From contig DONB01000290.1 in the NCBI GenBank assembly GCA_003510325.1, positions 11,809 through 19,940 of the forward strand: a stretch of DNA of 8,132 bases, in the 5' to 3' direction. The DNA comes from Thiobacillus sp. GTDB lineage: Bacteria > Pseudomonadota > Gammaproteobacteria > Burkholderiales > Thiobacillaceae. Both the position numbers and the translations under genes were made by a program. The notes below the pieces were generated by a model. It was given only the letters and a program-made list of their open reading frames with translations. It ran no database searches and was not told where the DNA came from. Positions 1-7,417 of this stretch are shown piece by piece; positions within the stretch are counted from its first letter, which is position 1, and each line of letters begins with the position of its first letter.

Positions 1-734
1 GGTACTTGTTCGCGCACGCTTCGGGCATCTGGTCGATCGGTTCTGACCTGTCCCCGACGCTGATCGGCTCGACTCTGTGGGACACGCTGGTGACCTACCC
101 GAGCGTTGTGGCAGCGGTCTGCGATGAAGCAGAACAGCGGGTAGTGCTGGCGCTGTCCAACGGCTCAACCGCCACGCTCGCCGCTTGGTACTACCCCTTT
201 GGCATCTGGACCACGTGGCCCACGAAGAACCGCGGCGGGACCGCAGGATACCCGATGAGCTTGTGCATGTGGCGCGGGGCGCTGTCATGGTCCGATCCGA
301 TCTATGCCTACACGGCCCGGGACATGGGCACGTCTCGCGCGGACCCGGACGGCACTTTCCCCCTGCTCACCATCAAGACGGGGTGGCTCTCGCCTTCGGG
401 GTTGCTCGGCTACTCGACCGCGTGGCGGTTCGGCATCCTGGGCACGCGCAACGCCGCTACCGGCATCGGCGCGACAATTGGCTACGACTACTCGACCAGC
501 GGGCAGACCTCGCACACGTGGACGGCTGCCGAGACAACGGCTCTGGCGCTCACCAACCGGCTGCAGCTTCACGTGGACTCGACGCGGCCCGAATCGGAAT
601 CGTTGCAGCTCACACTGGTCCTGACCCCGGACCCATCGGGCGGCACGGGGCTCGGCATTCGCATCGAAGCGCTTACGCTCGAAGCCGCCCCGCAAGAGGG
701 CTTGTTCGAAGTGCAGGACGGAGCACGGAGGTAA
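1..734 (+). CDS. Probable tail nozzle / DNA-stabilisation protein, C-terminal part (5' end outside window)
   Basis: This is the last 243 codons of a gene that begins before the window; the frame is open from base 3 and ends with TAA at 732-734. The TTG at base 6 need not be a start. The fragment is beta-rich. Its first ~100 residues hold short repeated strand patterns with aromatic ends (HASGIWSIG; YYPFGIWTTWP), which look like blades of a beta-propeller. The second half has the order TGW...G(Y/F)...R...LG...YDY...W...R.QLHV, then a strand-rich stretch ending in a Gly/Leu-rich segment and a terminal Arg-Arg. From memory this resembles the C-terminal part of podophage tail proteins of the P22 gp10 / T7 gp12 (nozzle) kind, which seal the portal and conduct DNA. 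Its place directly before ejection-type proteins fits. An alternative is another beta-propeller tail or adhesion protein. Function is inferred. Confidence 0.6.
   Translation, partial: YLFAHASGIWSIGSDLSPTLIGSTLWDTLVTYPSVVAAVCDEAEQRVVLALSNGSTATLAAWYYPFGIWTTWPTKNRGGTAGYPMSLCMWRGALSWSDPIYAYTARDMGTSRADPDGTFPLLTIKTGWLSPSGLLGYSTAWRFGILGTRNAATGIGATIGYDYSTSGQTSHTWTAAETTALALTNRLQLHVDSTRPESESLQLTLVLTPDPSGGTGLGIRIEALTLEAAPQEGLFEVQDGARR
727..731 (+). promoter_or_regulatory. Shine-Dalgarno site fixing the start at 737
   Basis: GGAGG lies 5 bases before the ATG at 737 and overlaps the last codons of the preceding gene. It decides in favour of ATG 737 although the same frame stays open back to about base 185. 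Confidence 0.8.
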
Positions 735-736
735 CC

Positions 737-1423
737 ATGGGAGACTGGGCAAAGGCAGGGTTAGTGGGCGGCGCCGCTGCAGGGACCGCGGTTTCCCCTG
801 GGGTCGGCACGGTAATCGGTGGGCTGGGCGGATACATGCTCGGGGGTATGCTCGACGGGTCGGGCGGTGGCGCCCAAGCCAATATGTACAGCTACGACTG
901 GCGCGCAGCAGATGCCGCAGCTGCCCAGCAGTACATGGCCCGCGCGCAAGAACAGTCGCTTGCCAATGCCCTGATGGCTCAGGCACAAGGACAGGGCCCG
1001 AGCGTTGCTCAGCAGCAGCTGCGCATGGCTCAGAACGACGCTGCAAGCGCGGCCAATGCCCAAGCCGCATCGGCTCAGGGCGGGGCGCTAGGAGCCGTCC
1101 TGGCGCAGCGTGCGGCCATCCAGCAGCAAGGGCAGGCGAACCAGCAAGGCGCGCTCGCGGCTGCTCTCGCGCGCAACCAGGAGCAGCTCGGAGCGCAGGC
1201 GCAACTCGGCAACTTGTACGGGCAGATGCGCTCTGGAGACTTTCAACAGCAGGAACTCTCGCAAGGCCGCCAGCTTGGTCTTGGTGACCAGTGGCAGCAG
1301 ATGGAAGCCACGCGCCAGCGCCAGCGGTCCGGCGAGCAGCAGGCGGAAGCCGACAAGGAAGTCGGAATGATGGGGGCCATCGGTGGCGCGGCTGGCGGCT
1401 TTATGAAGGGCGGTGGCAAGTGA
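737..1423 (+). CDS. Small putative DNA-ejection (internal virion) protein, 228 aa
   Basis: A start at ATG 737 follows a strong GGAGG and leaves 2 bases after the previous stop. Residues 9-39 are a glycine-zipper-like hydrophobic stretch (VSPGVGTVIGGLGGYMLGG) that could insert into or cross a membrane. Residues ~50-205 are low-complexity, Ala/Gln-rich and predicted helical, without cysteine. Residues 211-228 form a second Gly-rich cap ending in KGGGK. This arrangement is common in small phage ejection proteins (T7 gp14, P22 gp7 type), which leave the capsid ahead of DNA and form part of a channel through the cell envelope. No enzyme motif is visible. The gene ends in the GTGA overlap with the next one, suggesting coupled expression. 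Low complexity makes family assignment uncertain; the ejection role rests on architecture and neighbours. Confidence 0.7.
   Translation: MGDWAKAGLVGGAAAGTAVSPGVGTVIGGLGGYMLGGMLDGSGGGAQANMYSYDWRAADAAAAQQYMARAQEQSLANALMAQAQGQGPSVAQQQLRMAQNDAASAANAQAASAQGGALGAVLAQRAAIQQQGQANQQGALAAALARNQEQLGAQAQLGNLYGQMRSGDFQQQELSQGRQLGLGDQWQQMEATRQRQRSGEQQAEADKEVGMMGAIGGAAGGFMKGGGK
1406..1410 (+). promoter_or_regulatory. Shine-Dalgarno site for the GTG start at 1420
   Basis: AAGGG lies 9 bases before GTG 1420, inside the end of the preceding gene. It supports the GTG start within the GTGA overlap over the in-frame ATG at 1291, which would overlap the upstream gene by more than 130 bases. Confidence 0.65.
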
Positions 1424-3192
1424 CCACGACACTGCCCCCGAACGTATGGGAAGAGGATGCACGGCAGGCTGCACTTGCGGCGCAAGCGGCTCCTCCCCCG
1501 CCGCCTCCTCCTCCCGTTGTTGTGGCGCCCCCGATCCTCGCGATGCCGCGCACGGCTGCTGCCCCTGCTCCGATCAATCCGCGCATCTCGCACGGTGCCG
1601 ATCCGGGTGTGGTCGCACTGCCGCCCGATCAAGGGCTCCCTGCGCCTGCTCCCAGGGGTTTCACCATGGCACGGCCGGGCGAGACGAATCAGGGGCAGCG
1701 CGGCACGAGCGGGACGGGCCCTGACCTTGGGCCGATCAAGCTCTCGCAGCCGCTGATGCTGAGAGGCGGCGCAGGTGGCTTGACGGCTGTCGGCAAGGTC
1801 GGGCAGCAGACGTTGCCTGCGCAAGGGGCGGCGCAGCGCGAAGGCGAAGAGGCTAGAGCCGGCGGAATGAACGAGGCAGCGAACCGCGGCTATCAGAATG
1901 CGGCTGCCATGTCGATGGCTCAGGACCGGGAAGACGAATACCAGCGCAGGGCAGAGGAAGAGCGCGCCATCCAGAATCAGGCGCGCGACAAGTACTACCA
2001 GCAGATCGCCGCGGATGCTGAGCAGACCAAGGCGGAGAAGGTAGACCCCAATCGCATTTTCACGGGTGAGAACGGCTCCACCAACCGGATGCTCGCCATC
2101 ATCGGCGGCGCACTGGGCGGCTACGTGCAGGCGCGCACCGGGCGCAATCCCTTCATGGACTCGATGAACGCGACGATTGAAAGGGACATTGCGGCACAGA
2201 AGTCCGAGATCGAATCGGCGCGCGACAGCCGCAAGGCAAAGCAAAGCGCCCTTTGGGGCGATGTCGAGAAGTACGGATCGAACGAGGCCGCGCTGATGAA
2301 GCGTCGCGCGGATATGTGGGATGCTGTGGCTCAGCAGGCGCGCGGCTTCGAGACGCTGGCGAAGTCCGACCTGATGAAGGGCGATGCGCAGGCGATGGCA
2401 GCCGATGCGGAAGGCCATGCGCAGGAGTGGCGGCTCAAGACTGCCGAATGGATGGCCGCGCACACAAGGACCAGGGGCGGCGCGAGGCTGAACCCAATGG
2501 CTCTTGCGGAATTCGTGGCCAAGGGTGGCAATGAAAAGGCGGCCATGGAGCGATTCGAGACAGCCCGCCGGTTCGGCATGTCGGCCGCAGAAGCTGGCGT
2601 TGTTGCGCTGCAGGGGCCGAACATGAGTTCGGACATGCGGAACGAGGCTTTCAAAGCCGGTCTTGCGAACCCCCGGGATGCGAAGCTGAGCGCAGAGGAA
2701 TCGCACCGGCTTGCGACTGGCCTGATGTCCGCGGGCATCCCCGAAGCAGAGGGGCAACTTGCGCGGCTCAAGGCAATGCAGGCGAAAGCAGACCCCGGCT
2801 CGATGCCTTCCGGGCTCGGACTCGGCAACCGCGTTCTGAGCAAGATTCCCGGCGGCAAGCTGGTCCAGGGAGACGAGGCATCCATCAACAAGGGTGAGAT
2901 CAAGGGCGCCATCAGCGCCTACCGCAAGGCCATGACGGGCGTTGCCTACAGCCCCGCGGAACTGGAAGAGGCAACGGACCGATTCCTGGGCGAGAACGTG
3001 TCCAGGGCCGCTTTCGACGCGGCAATCGCTCGCATGGAGCAAGACCTTGCCATGAAGAAGGGAACGGTCATGGCCGGCGCAAGCCCCGAAGCCGCATCCC
3101 GCTTCACGGAGCAGCGAAAGCAGAACATCGGGCAGGGTGCAGGCGTCGGAGGCGGCGCATCAAGCGTGGCCTTCAAGCCCGCGGGGAGATAG
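1420..3192 (+). CDS. Putative internal virion / ejection protein with coiled coil, 590 aa
   Basis: I chose GTG 1420, whose last two bases share the TGA of the upstream gene; AAGGG precedes it. The N-terminal ~150 residues are Pro/Ala/Gly-rich and probably disordered, with eight consecutive prolines at 25-32. Residues ~166-208 are strongly charged and helical (Glu/Arg/Gln), a likely coiled coil. Next come DPNR at 209-212, a short hydrophobic Gly-zipper (LAIIGGALGGYV, 225-236), and N243 followed by ERDIAAQK at 254-261. This order (DPNR, small Gly-rich hydrophobic segment, then D-I-x-A-Q-K helix) recalls large helical proteins in phage structural modules, from memory only. The rest is helical with no catalytic motif I can recognise. 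Size and position match the middle ejection protein (T7 gp15-like slot). The TAG stop is followed three bases later by the next start in the same frame. Confidence 0.65.
   Translation: MTTTLPPNVWEEDARQAALAAQAAPPPPPPPPVVVAPPILAMPRTAAAPAPINPRISHGADPGVVALPPDQGLPAPAPRGFTMARPGETNQGQRGTSGTGPDLGPIKLSQPLMLRGGAGGLTAVGKVGQQTLPAQGAAQREGEEARAGGMNEAANRGYQNAAAMSMAQDREDEYQRRAEEERAIQNQARDKYYQQIAADAEQTKAEKVDPNRIFTGENGSTNRMLAIIGGALGGYVQARTGRNPFMDSMNATIERDIAAQKSEIESARDSRKAKQSALWGDVEKYGSNEAALMKRRADMWDAVAQQARGFETLAKSDLMKGDAQAMAADAEGHAQEWRLKTAEWMAAHTRTRGGARLNPMALAEFVAKGGNEKAAMERFETARRFGMSAAEAGVVALQGPNMSSDMRNEAFKAGLANPRDAKLSAEESHRLATGLMSAGIPEAEGQLARLKAMQAKADPGSMPSGLGLGNRVLSKIPGGKLVQGDEASINKGEIKGAISAYRKAMTGVAYSPAELEEATDRFLGENVSRAAFDAAIARMEQDLAMKKGTVMAGASPEAASRFTEQRKQNIGQGAGVGGGASSVAFKPAGR
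3183..3188 (+). promoter_or_regulatory. Shine-Dalgarno site for the 876-aa gene
   Basis: GGGGAG sits 7 bases before ATG 3196 and overlaps the last sense codons of the upstream gene. It supports independent initiation even though the two genes share a frame across a single TAG. Confidence 0.75.
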
Positions 3193-3195
3193 CCG

Positions 3196-5826
3196 ATGCC
3201 CTTCATCGACCCGACCACCGGCCAGCCGATTGACCTTCCCGAGGCGGATGCCCAGCAGGCGTTCCTTGCTGGCAAGGTCGGTGTTTCGGGTGACGAAGTG
3301 CCCGTGCGCGACAGCATGGGCAACGTCGGAACCGTACCCGCTTCGCAGCTTCAAGACGCGCTGCAGTCTGGCGCCTACTCGCTGGCGTCCGATGGGGCGC
3401 TGCAGCAGGCGCAGCAGGCGGCCAAGTTCGGGACCACGGGTCAGCAGGCGCTCACGCTGGGCGAAACGGCGCTGTCCGGGCTCACGTTCGGTCTGTCGGA
3501 CGCCACGCTTGGACACGCGCTCGGGCCGCAGTGGGGGCAGGAATCTGCTGGCAGGCGGCGAGAGAACCGCGCTACCGCCATTACGGGCGAAGTGGGCGGG
3601 ATGATCGGCGGCGCGCTGCTCACGGGTGGCGAGGGGGCGCTTGCCAAGGGGCTGTCCGCACCCACCCGCTTCATCAGTGCAGCGGGCCGCGGCGTCGAGT
3701 CCATGGCAGCCCGCGGGCTTGCTGGGGCAGGCGAAAGCGGGCTTGCGCGACTGGCTCAAGCCACTGTCCCGCGCATCCTCGGAGGCGCCACGGAGGGCGC
3801 GCTGATGGGCGCGGGGCAAGCGATGTCCCAAAGCGCACTCGGCAACCCGGATGCCCGCGCCGAGGAACTGATCGCCCTTGGGGCTCTAACCGGCGGCGTC
3901 CTGTCCGGTGGGCTGGCCCTGGGCGGCTACGGCCTGCGCGCTGGCGCGAATGCGATGCGCCGCGGGGTCGGCGGGGCAGCAGACGGCACCGTCAACCTTG
4001 CCGAAGCCCTGGCCAACCGCGGCAAAGAGACGGCGCTGCGGCTCGAGCAGGACGCACAACGGGTCTTGCAGGAGAACAAGGGCGCCATCGGGGAATGGGC
4101 GGGCGACAGGGCTTTCAAGAGCACGGGCGGCATGATGAAGGAGCAGACCGCTCTGATGAATCTGCCCGCTGCCACCCGCGAGCGCGCCCAGCAGATGATG
4201 CTTGAGGAAGTCCCTGCGCTCGCTGGGAAGCAGAGCCTTGCGACGGTGGGCGTAGAGGAGATGGCGGGGCACCTTGGCACGCTCAAGAGCAAGGCCGGAC
4301 AGCAGATCGGCGGGGTGCTCGGACAACTTGACGACGTAGCGAAAAAGACCACGGGCCAGATGGCCAACGTCGAAGCCATCGTCAAACACATCGACGATGT
4401 GATCCTTCCCGGGCTGAAGAACGCCCCGGAGAAGGTGCAGAACGTAGCGCGCGAATACGCCGCGGAACTGCGCAAGACCTACGGCACGTTTGACGATGCC
4501 GGCAACATGATTGCCCCGCCGCGTGCGACGTTGAAAGACCTGCACGAGCGGCGCCGCTACCTCGACAAAGAAATCTACGACAAGAACAGCCCGCTCAAGA
4601 AGAGCACCGCGAAGGCCGAAGTCTACTCGCAGATCCGCGATGCGATGGAGAAGCAACTGGAGGGCGACGCCGAACGCATCGCCGCCAAGGCATCGCCGGA
4701 ACTGCGCGGCATCTACCAGAAAGCGAAGGTAGACTTTGCCGCCGCGACAACGCTTGCGAAGGCGGCCGAACGCGGCGTCAAGGGGCTACAGACGAACCGC
4801 ACCGCGGGCTTGTCCGAGCACCTGACGGGCATGTTTGGAGGCTTCGCTGGCTCACTGGTCGGTGGCCCTATTGGCAGCGTCATCGGGGCAGGCGTAGGCG
4901 GCGCCGGCGCATGGGCTGGCAAGCACTACGGCGATCAGGCGCTCGCCGCGATGGCGTACAAGCTCTCCAAGGGCGCCAGCGTGCGCGAAGTCGCGGCCGA
5001 GATGAATCGACAGGTGCGCGACGGCGTGGCCGGGTACCTGGAGAAGTCCAATCTCGGCAGGCAAGCCCTCGATGCTGGCCGGCGCGTGCTCGATTCCGGG
5101 CGCGAGTCGGGCCGCAAGCTACTGGCCGAAGCGAACGACATGCGCCGGATTGCGGGCGATACAGCATCCCGTGCGGCCACGGGGACGCGCCGATTGGCGC
5201 AGCGCGGGGCGGTGCTCTCGCTGCCCGAGTACACGCAAACCCGTGCCGAGATCAGGGAGCAGAAGGGTCGCCCTGAATTGCTGGCCGCATCGGTACAAGC
5301 CACGGGGCTGCAGCACGCAGAACCAGACGTTGCCAAGGCCATGGTGAGCAACGCGCGGCGCATCAACGATTTTCTGGACAGCAAGCTCCCGCAGCAGAGC
5401 CTACGGCCGAGCCTTGCGGGCCCCAAGATGTTGCCTCCCACGGGGCAAGACCTCGCGAAGTTCTCGCGCTACCTGCGAGCAGCGAAAGACCCGCTTTCGG
5501 TGCTCGATGACCTGCGCGACGATGACCTCTCGCCCGAAGCCGTCGAAGCCCTGAAGACCTGCTACCCGCAGCTATACGGGGACATCACGGCCACGGTGAT
5601 CGATGCGGTAGCCGATGCCGGCGAGTCGATGCCGTACGACAGGCGCATCACGTTGGGGTTGCTCTTGGGCGTGCCCACGGACCCGACGCTCACCCCCGAA
5701 TACCAGCAAGCGATGGCAGCCGCGGACGCTGCCCCGATGCCAGAGCGAGGCAATCCAGCCCCGCGCCCGAACCCCAAGCCCGCGCCGTCGCGACAGACGG
5801 CAAGTGAAAGGATTGCCTCCCGATGA
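3196..5826 (+). CDS. Large putative DNA-ejection / internal virion protein, 876 aa
   Basis: ATG 3196 follows GGGGAG and a 3-base gap; no earlier start is possible because TAG at 3190-3192 is in the same frame. Residues 1-60 form a small domain (FIDPTTGQPIDLPEADAQQA, then GNVGTVPASQLQDALQSGAY) that I recall at the N-terminus of other large phage structural proteins. Gly-rich hydrophobic segments lie near 131-147, 225-250 and 546-575; the last (MFGGFAGSLVGGPIGSVIG and on) is a clear glycine zipper and possible membrane insertion element. Between ~270 and 540 the chain is long, charged helices. The C-terminus (~845-876) is Pro-rich and basic. There is one cysteine, within CYPQLYGD. No lytic transglycosylase or peptidase motif is visible, unlike T7 gp16. 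As the largest and last of three consecutive helical proteins it fits the channel-forming ejection role. The stop overlaps the next start (ATGA). Confidence 0.65.
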   Translation: MPFIDPTTGQPIDLPEADAQQAFLAGKVGVSGDEVPVRDSMGNVGTVPASQLQDALQSGAYSLASDGALQQAQQAAKFGTTGQQALTLGETALSGLTFGLSDATLGHALGPQWGQESAGRRRENRATAITGEVGGMIGGALLTGGEGALAKGLSAPTRFISAAGRGVESMAARGLAGAGESGLARLAQATVPRILGGATEGALMGAGQAMSQSALGNPDARAEELIALGALTGGVLSGGLALGGYGLRAGANAMRRGVGGAADGTVNLAEALANRGKETALRLEQDAQRVLQENKGAIGEWAGDRAFKSTGGMMKEQTALMNLPAATRERAQQMMLEEVPALAGKQSLATVGVEEMAGHLGTLKSKAGQQIGGVLGQLDDVAKKTTGQMANVEAIVKHIDDVILPGLKNAPEKVQNVAREYAAELRKTYGTFDDAGNMIAPPRATLKDLHERRRYLDKEIYDKNSPLKKSTAKAEVYSQIRDAMEKQLEGDAERIAAKASPELRGIYQKAKVDFAAATTLAKAAERGVKGLQTNRTAGLSEHLTGMFGGFAGSLVGGPIGSVIGAGVGGAGAWAGKHYGDQALAAMAYKLSKGASVREVAAEMNRQVRDGVAGYLEKSNLGRQALDAGRRVLDSGRESGRKLLAEANDMRRIAGDTASRAATGTRRLAQRGAVLSLPEYTQTRAEIREQKGRPELLAASVQATGLQHAEPDVAKAMVSNARRINDFLDSKLPQQSLRPSLAGPKMLPPTGQDLAKFSRYLRAAKDPLSVLDDLRDDDLSPEAVEALKTCYPQLYGDITATVIDAVADAGESMPYDRRITLGLLLGVPTDPTLTPEYQQAMAAADAAPMPERGNPAPRPNPKPAPSRQTASERIASR

Positions 5827-6752
5827 CCGACCAAAATACGAAGCTCTTCGCCGCTGCTTCCGCGTGGACCGCGATCCCGCTGATCCAGCGAGACATCGAA
5901 AACTGGACCGCTGCGCAGCGCGATGCGTTCCTGCAGATGCTGCTGAACCGTTGCGAGTACGGCAAGGACAAGGCCGCTTCGGACCTTGCCATCGCAGTCG
6001 CGGCGGCTCAGGCCATCACAGGCGACGGAACAAAGGTCAAGCTGACCCCGGACGGCGGGTTGGCAGTGCGCATGAACAACCAGACCGGCGGCGTCTCGGT
6101 CAAGGGCAACGTGGTTTGCCCCTGCTACGACTGGACCGTGTCCCCGGGCACAACGACGCTGTCCAATCAGGTGCTCACGGCTGGTGCCGCAGCGAGCAAC
6201 ACCCACGCGGGGCGGCTTTACCTCTCGGTCACGGTCCCAGCCGGGGCGGCCACGGTGTCGGCATACTCCGACTCTGCACGCACGACCAAGGTGGCAGAGG
6301 GCGCGCTGGCTGACAACCTGGGAGGAACCGTCTCGCTTGTCGCTTCGGGCGGTTCGGGGCTCAGCTTCGACATCGACATCGAGGCGGGCGCGGTGGAGGA
6401 CTTGACCTCTGCCACCTCCACCATGGGCGTGGCAACAGGCGTGGAGCTTACCGACACGAGCGCAATCAACGCGATCGGCGTCATCTACGAATCCGGCATT
6501 GCAGACGAGGCGGATGTGTGGGTCGTCGTCGCCGGCCACGCGTACGTGAGCATCCCGGCGAATGCTGCGGTTGCCTACGGTTCGTGGCTCATCTCGCACG
6601 GTACGAGCGGCGGTCACGCGGACTCGCTCTGGGCTGCGGATGCCACCAAGATCCAGCGCGGCATCGGCTGGGCCATGGAGCGCGCGGTTACGGCTGGCGC
6701 GGTCGGAACTGTCTTTGCGCAGCTCGAGCTGCGCGGAACGTGGGGAGTCTGA
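5823..6752 (+). CDS. Virion structural protein with decoration-like beta domain, 309 aa
   Basis: ATG 5823 overlaps the upstream TGA; AAAGGA at 5807-5812, 10 bases before it, is the likely ribosome site. Residues 15-65 are helical. Residues 72-98 (TPDGGLAVRMNNQTGGVSVKG and on) and 216-309 (NAIGVIYESGIADEADVWVV, later GHAYVSIPANAAVAYGSWL and a final IGWAMERA...AQLEL) look like two parts of a compact beta-barrel that I recall in shorter phage capsid or tail surface proteins. The stretch between, ~102-215, looks like an extra beta-sandwich (SAYSDSARTTKVAEG, then GGTVSLVASGGSGLSF), resembling Ig-like domains of phage surface proteins. A CxC pair (C99, C101) sits at the junction, followed by W104-T-V-S-P. 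Probable role: virion surface or tail-tip component. Exact location in the particle is unknown. Confidence 0.6.
   Translation: MTDQNTKLFAAASAWTAIPLIQRDIENWTAAQRDAFLQMLLNRCEYGKDKAASDLAIAVAAAQAITGDGTKVKLTPDGGLAVRMNNQTGGVSVKGNVVCPCYDWTVSPGTTTLSNQVLTAGAAASNTHAGRLYLSVTVPAGAATVSAYSDSARTTKVAEGALADNLGGTVSLVASGGSGLSFDIDIEAGAVEDLTSATSTMGVATGVELTDTSAINAIGVIYESGIADEADVWVVVAGHAYVSIPANAAVAYGSWLISHGTSGGHADSLWAADATKIQRGIGWAMERAVTAGAVGTVFAQLELRGTWGV
6742..6747 (+). promoter_or_regulatory. Shine-Dalgarno site for the 220-aa gene
   Basis: GGGGAG lies 7 bases before ATG 6755, inside the last codons of the upstream gene. It supports this start rather than the in-frame extension that is open from about 6518. Confidence 0.75.
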
Positions 6753-6754
6753 TC

Positions 6755-7417
6755 ATGAGCAAAGCATCTCCGATTCTTCGCAGCGAAGCCTTCCACAACG
6801 AGTCGGCCGCAACCCGTTACTGGCCCTCCGAGGACGGCGCGCGGCTGCTCGAGCGCTCCGATCTGATGCTGTACTTCGCCGTGTCCGGTGGGGTCACGGT
6901 GACGGTCGAATTCGCCAACACCCGGGACGACAATTCCCCGCCGTATTCGACCGACTGGCAAGACGTGACGGAGGACTTCAAGCTCGTCTCGGGCAAGCGC
7001 GGCGTCACCTACGTGGACTGCACGCGGCAGGGCGTCATCACGCTGCCCCGTGGCCGGTGGCGCATCAAGCGCGTGACCAGCGACGCGACCAATGACAGCC
7101 TCTTCGTCGCGCAGTCCGAAGCCGCCGGTGCTGGCGTCGGGCTCATCGCATCCGTGGACGCGCTGGCCTGTGCCGAGCGTCGCGCGGCTGCTACGACGAC
7201 GCTGGCAAGCGACCCGCACGACTGGACCGCGTCCCCCGCCATGGCCGGCATCAACGTGGACACGGACGGGGTCTACAAAATCACGCTGGTCGGTGACGCG
7301 GTTGGGGACTTCATCACCCCCTACCTCGCAAAGGGCATCAACCACCCGTACGCGGTGAGCCGCATCTGGGCCACGGGCTCGCCTGCTGGGGCAAAGGTCA
7401 CCCCCGTGACCCGATGA
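6755..7417 (+). CDS. Small beta-rich putative tail / spike-base protein, 220 aa
   Basis: ATG 6755 follows GGGGAG and a 2-base gap after the previous stop. The first ~125 residues are strand-rich (LYFAVSGGVTVTVEFANT at 39-56, then alternating aromatic and charged strands). An Ala-rich stretch (~125-152) links to a C-terminal unit at 168-209 reading VDTDGVYKITL, then TPYLAKGINHPYAVSRIWAT and GS. That last pattern (polar strand, L-x-x-G-I-x-H-P, then V-x-R-I-W-A-T-G) recalls a short beta module repeated in phage and gene-transfer-agent spike-base proteins; this is recalled, not computed. D156-W-T-A-S-P echoes a motif in both neighbouring genes. The likely role is a virion component linking receptor-binding proteins to the tail. 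I cannot assign a named family. The gene ends in an ATGA overlap with the next start. Confidence 0.55.
   Translation: MSKASPILRSEAFHNESAATRYWPSEDGARLLERSDLMLYFAVSGGVTVTVEFANTRDDNSPPYSTDWQDVTEDFKLVSGKRGVTYVDCTRQGVITLPRGRWRIKRVTSDATNDSLFVAQSEAAGAGVGLIASVDALACAERRAAATTTLASDPHDWTASPAMAGINVDTDGVYKITLVGDAVGDFITPYLAKGINHPYAVSRIWATGSPAGAKVTPVTR

Noticed and set aside
185..736. Upstream extension of the 228-aa gene
   Set aside because: It would overlap the nozzle gene by about 550 bases, reads as His/Arg-rich out-of-frame sequence, and the GGAGG before ATG 737 marks the true start.
285..1070. Antisense open frame of 261 codons
   Set aside because: It is a shadow of the nozzle fragment and the 228-aa gene, Arg-rich with no recognisable fold.
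1021..1200. CAG/GCA-rich near-repeats as a functional DNA repeat
   Set aside because: They follow from Ala/Gln-rich coding in the 228-aa protein; no regular repeat unit is visible.
1291..1419. Upstream ATG start for the 590-aa gene
   Set aside because: The added residues are Arg/Gly/Ser-rich shadow sequence; GTG at 1420 in a GTGA overlap with AAGGG upstream is the better start.
1243..3042. Antisense open frame of 599 codons
   Set aside because: It lies opposite the 590-aa gene. GC-rich codon bias keeps the reverse frame open. Its product is Arg/His/Leu-rich with no domain pattern, and the + strand gene has a sensible start, ribosome site and neighbours.
6518..6754. Upstream extension of the 220-aa gene
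   Set aside because: It is an out-of-frame shadow of the 309-aa gene; GGGGAG precedes ATG 6755.
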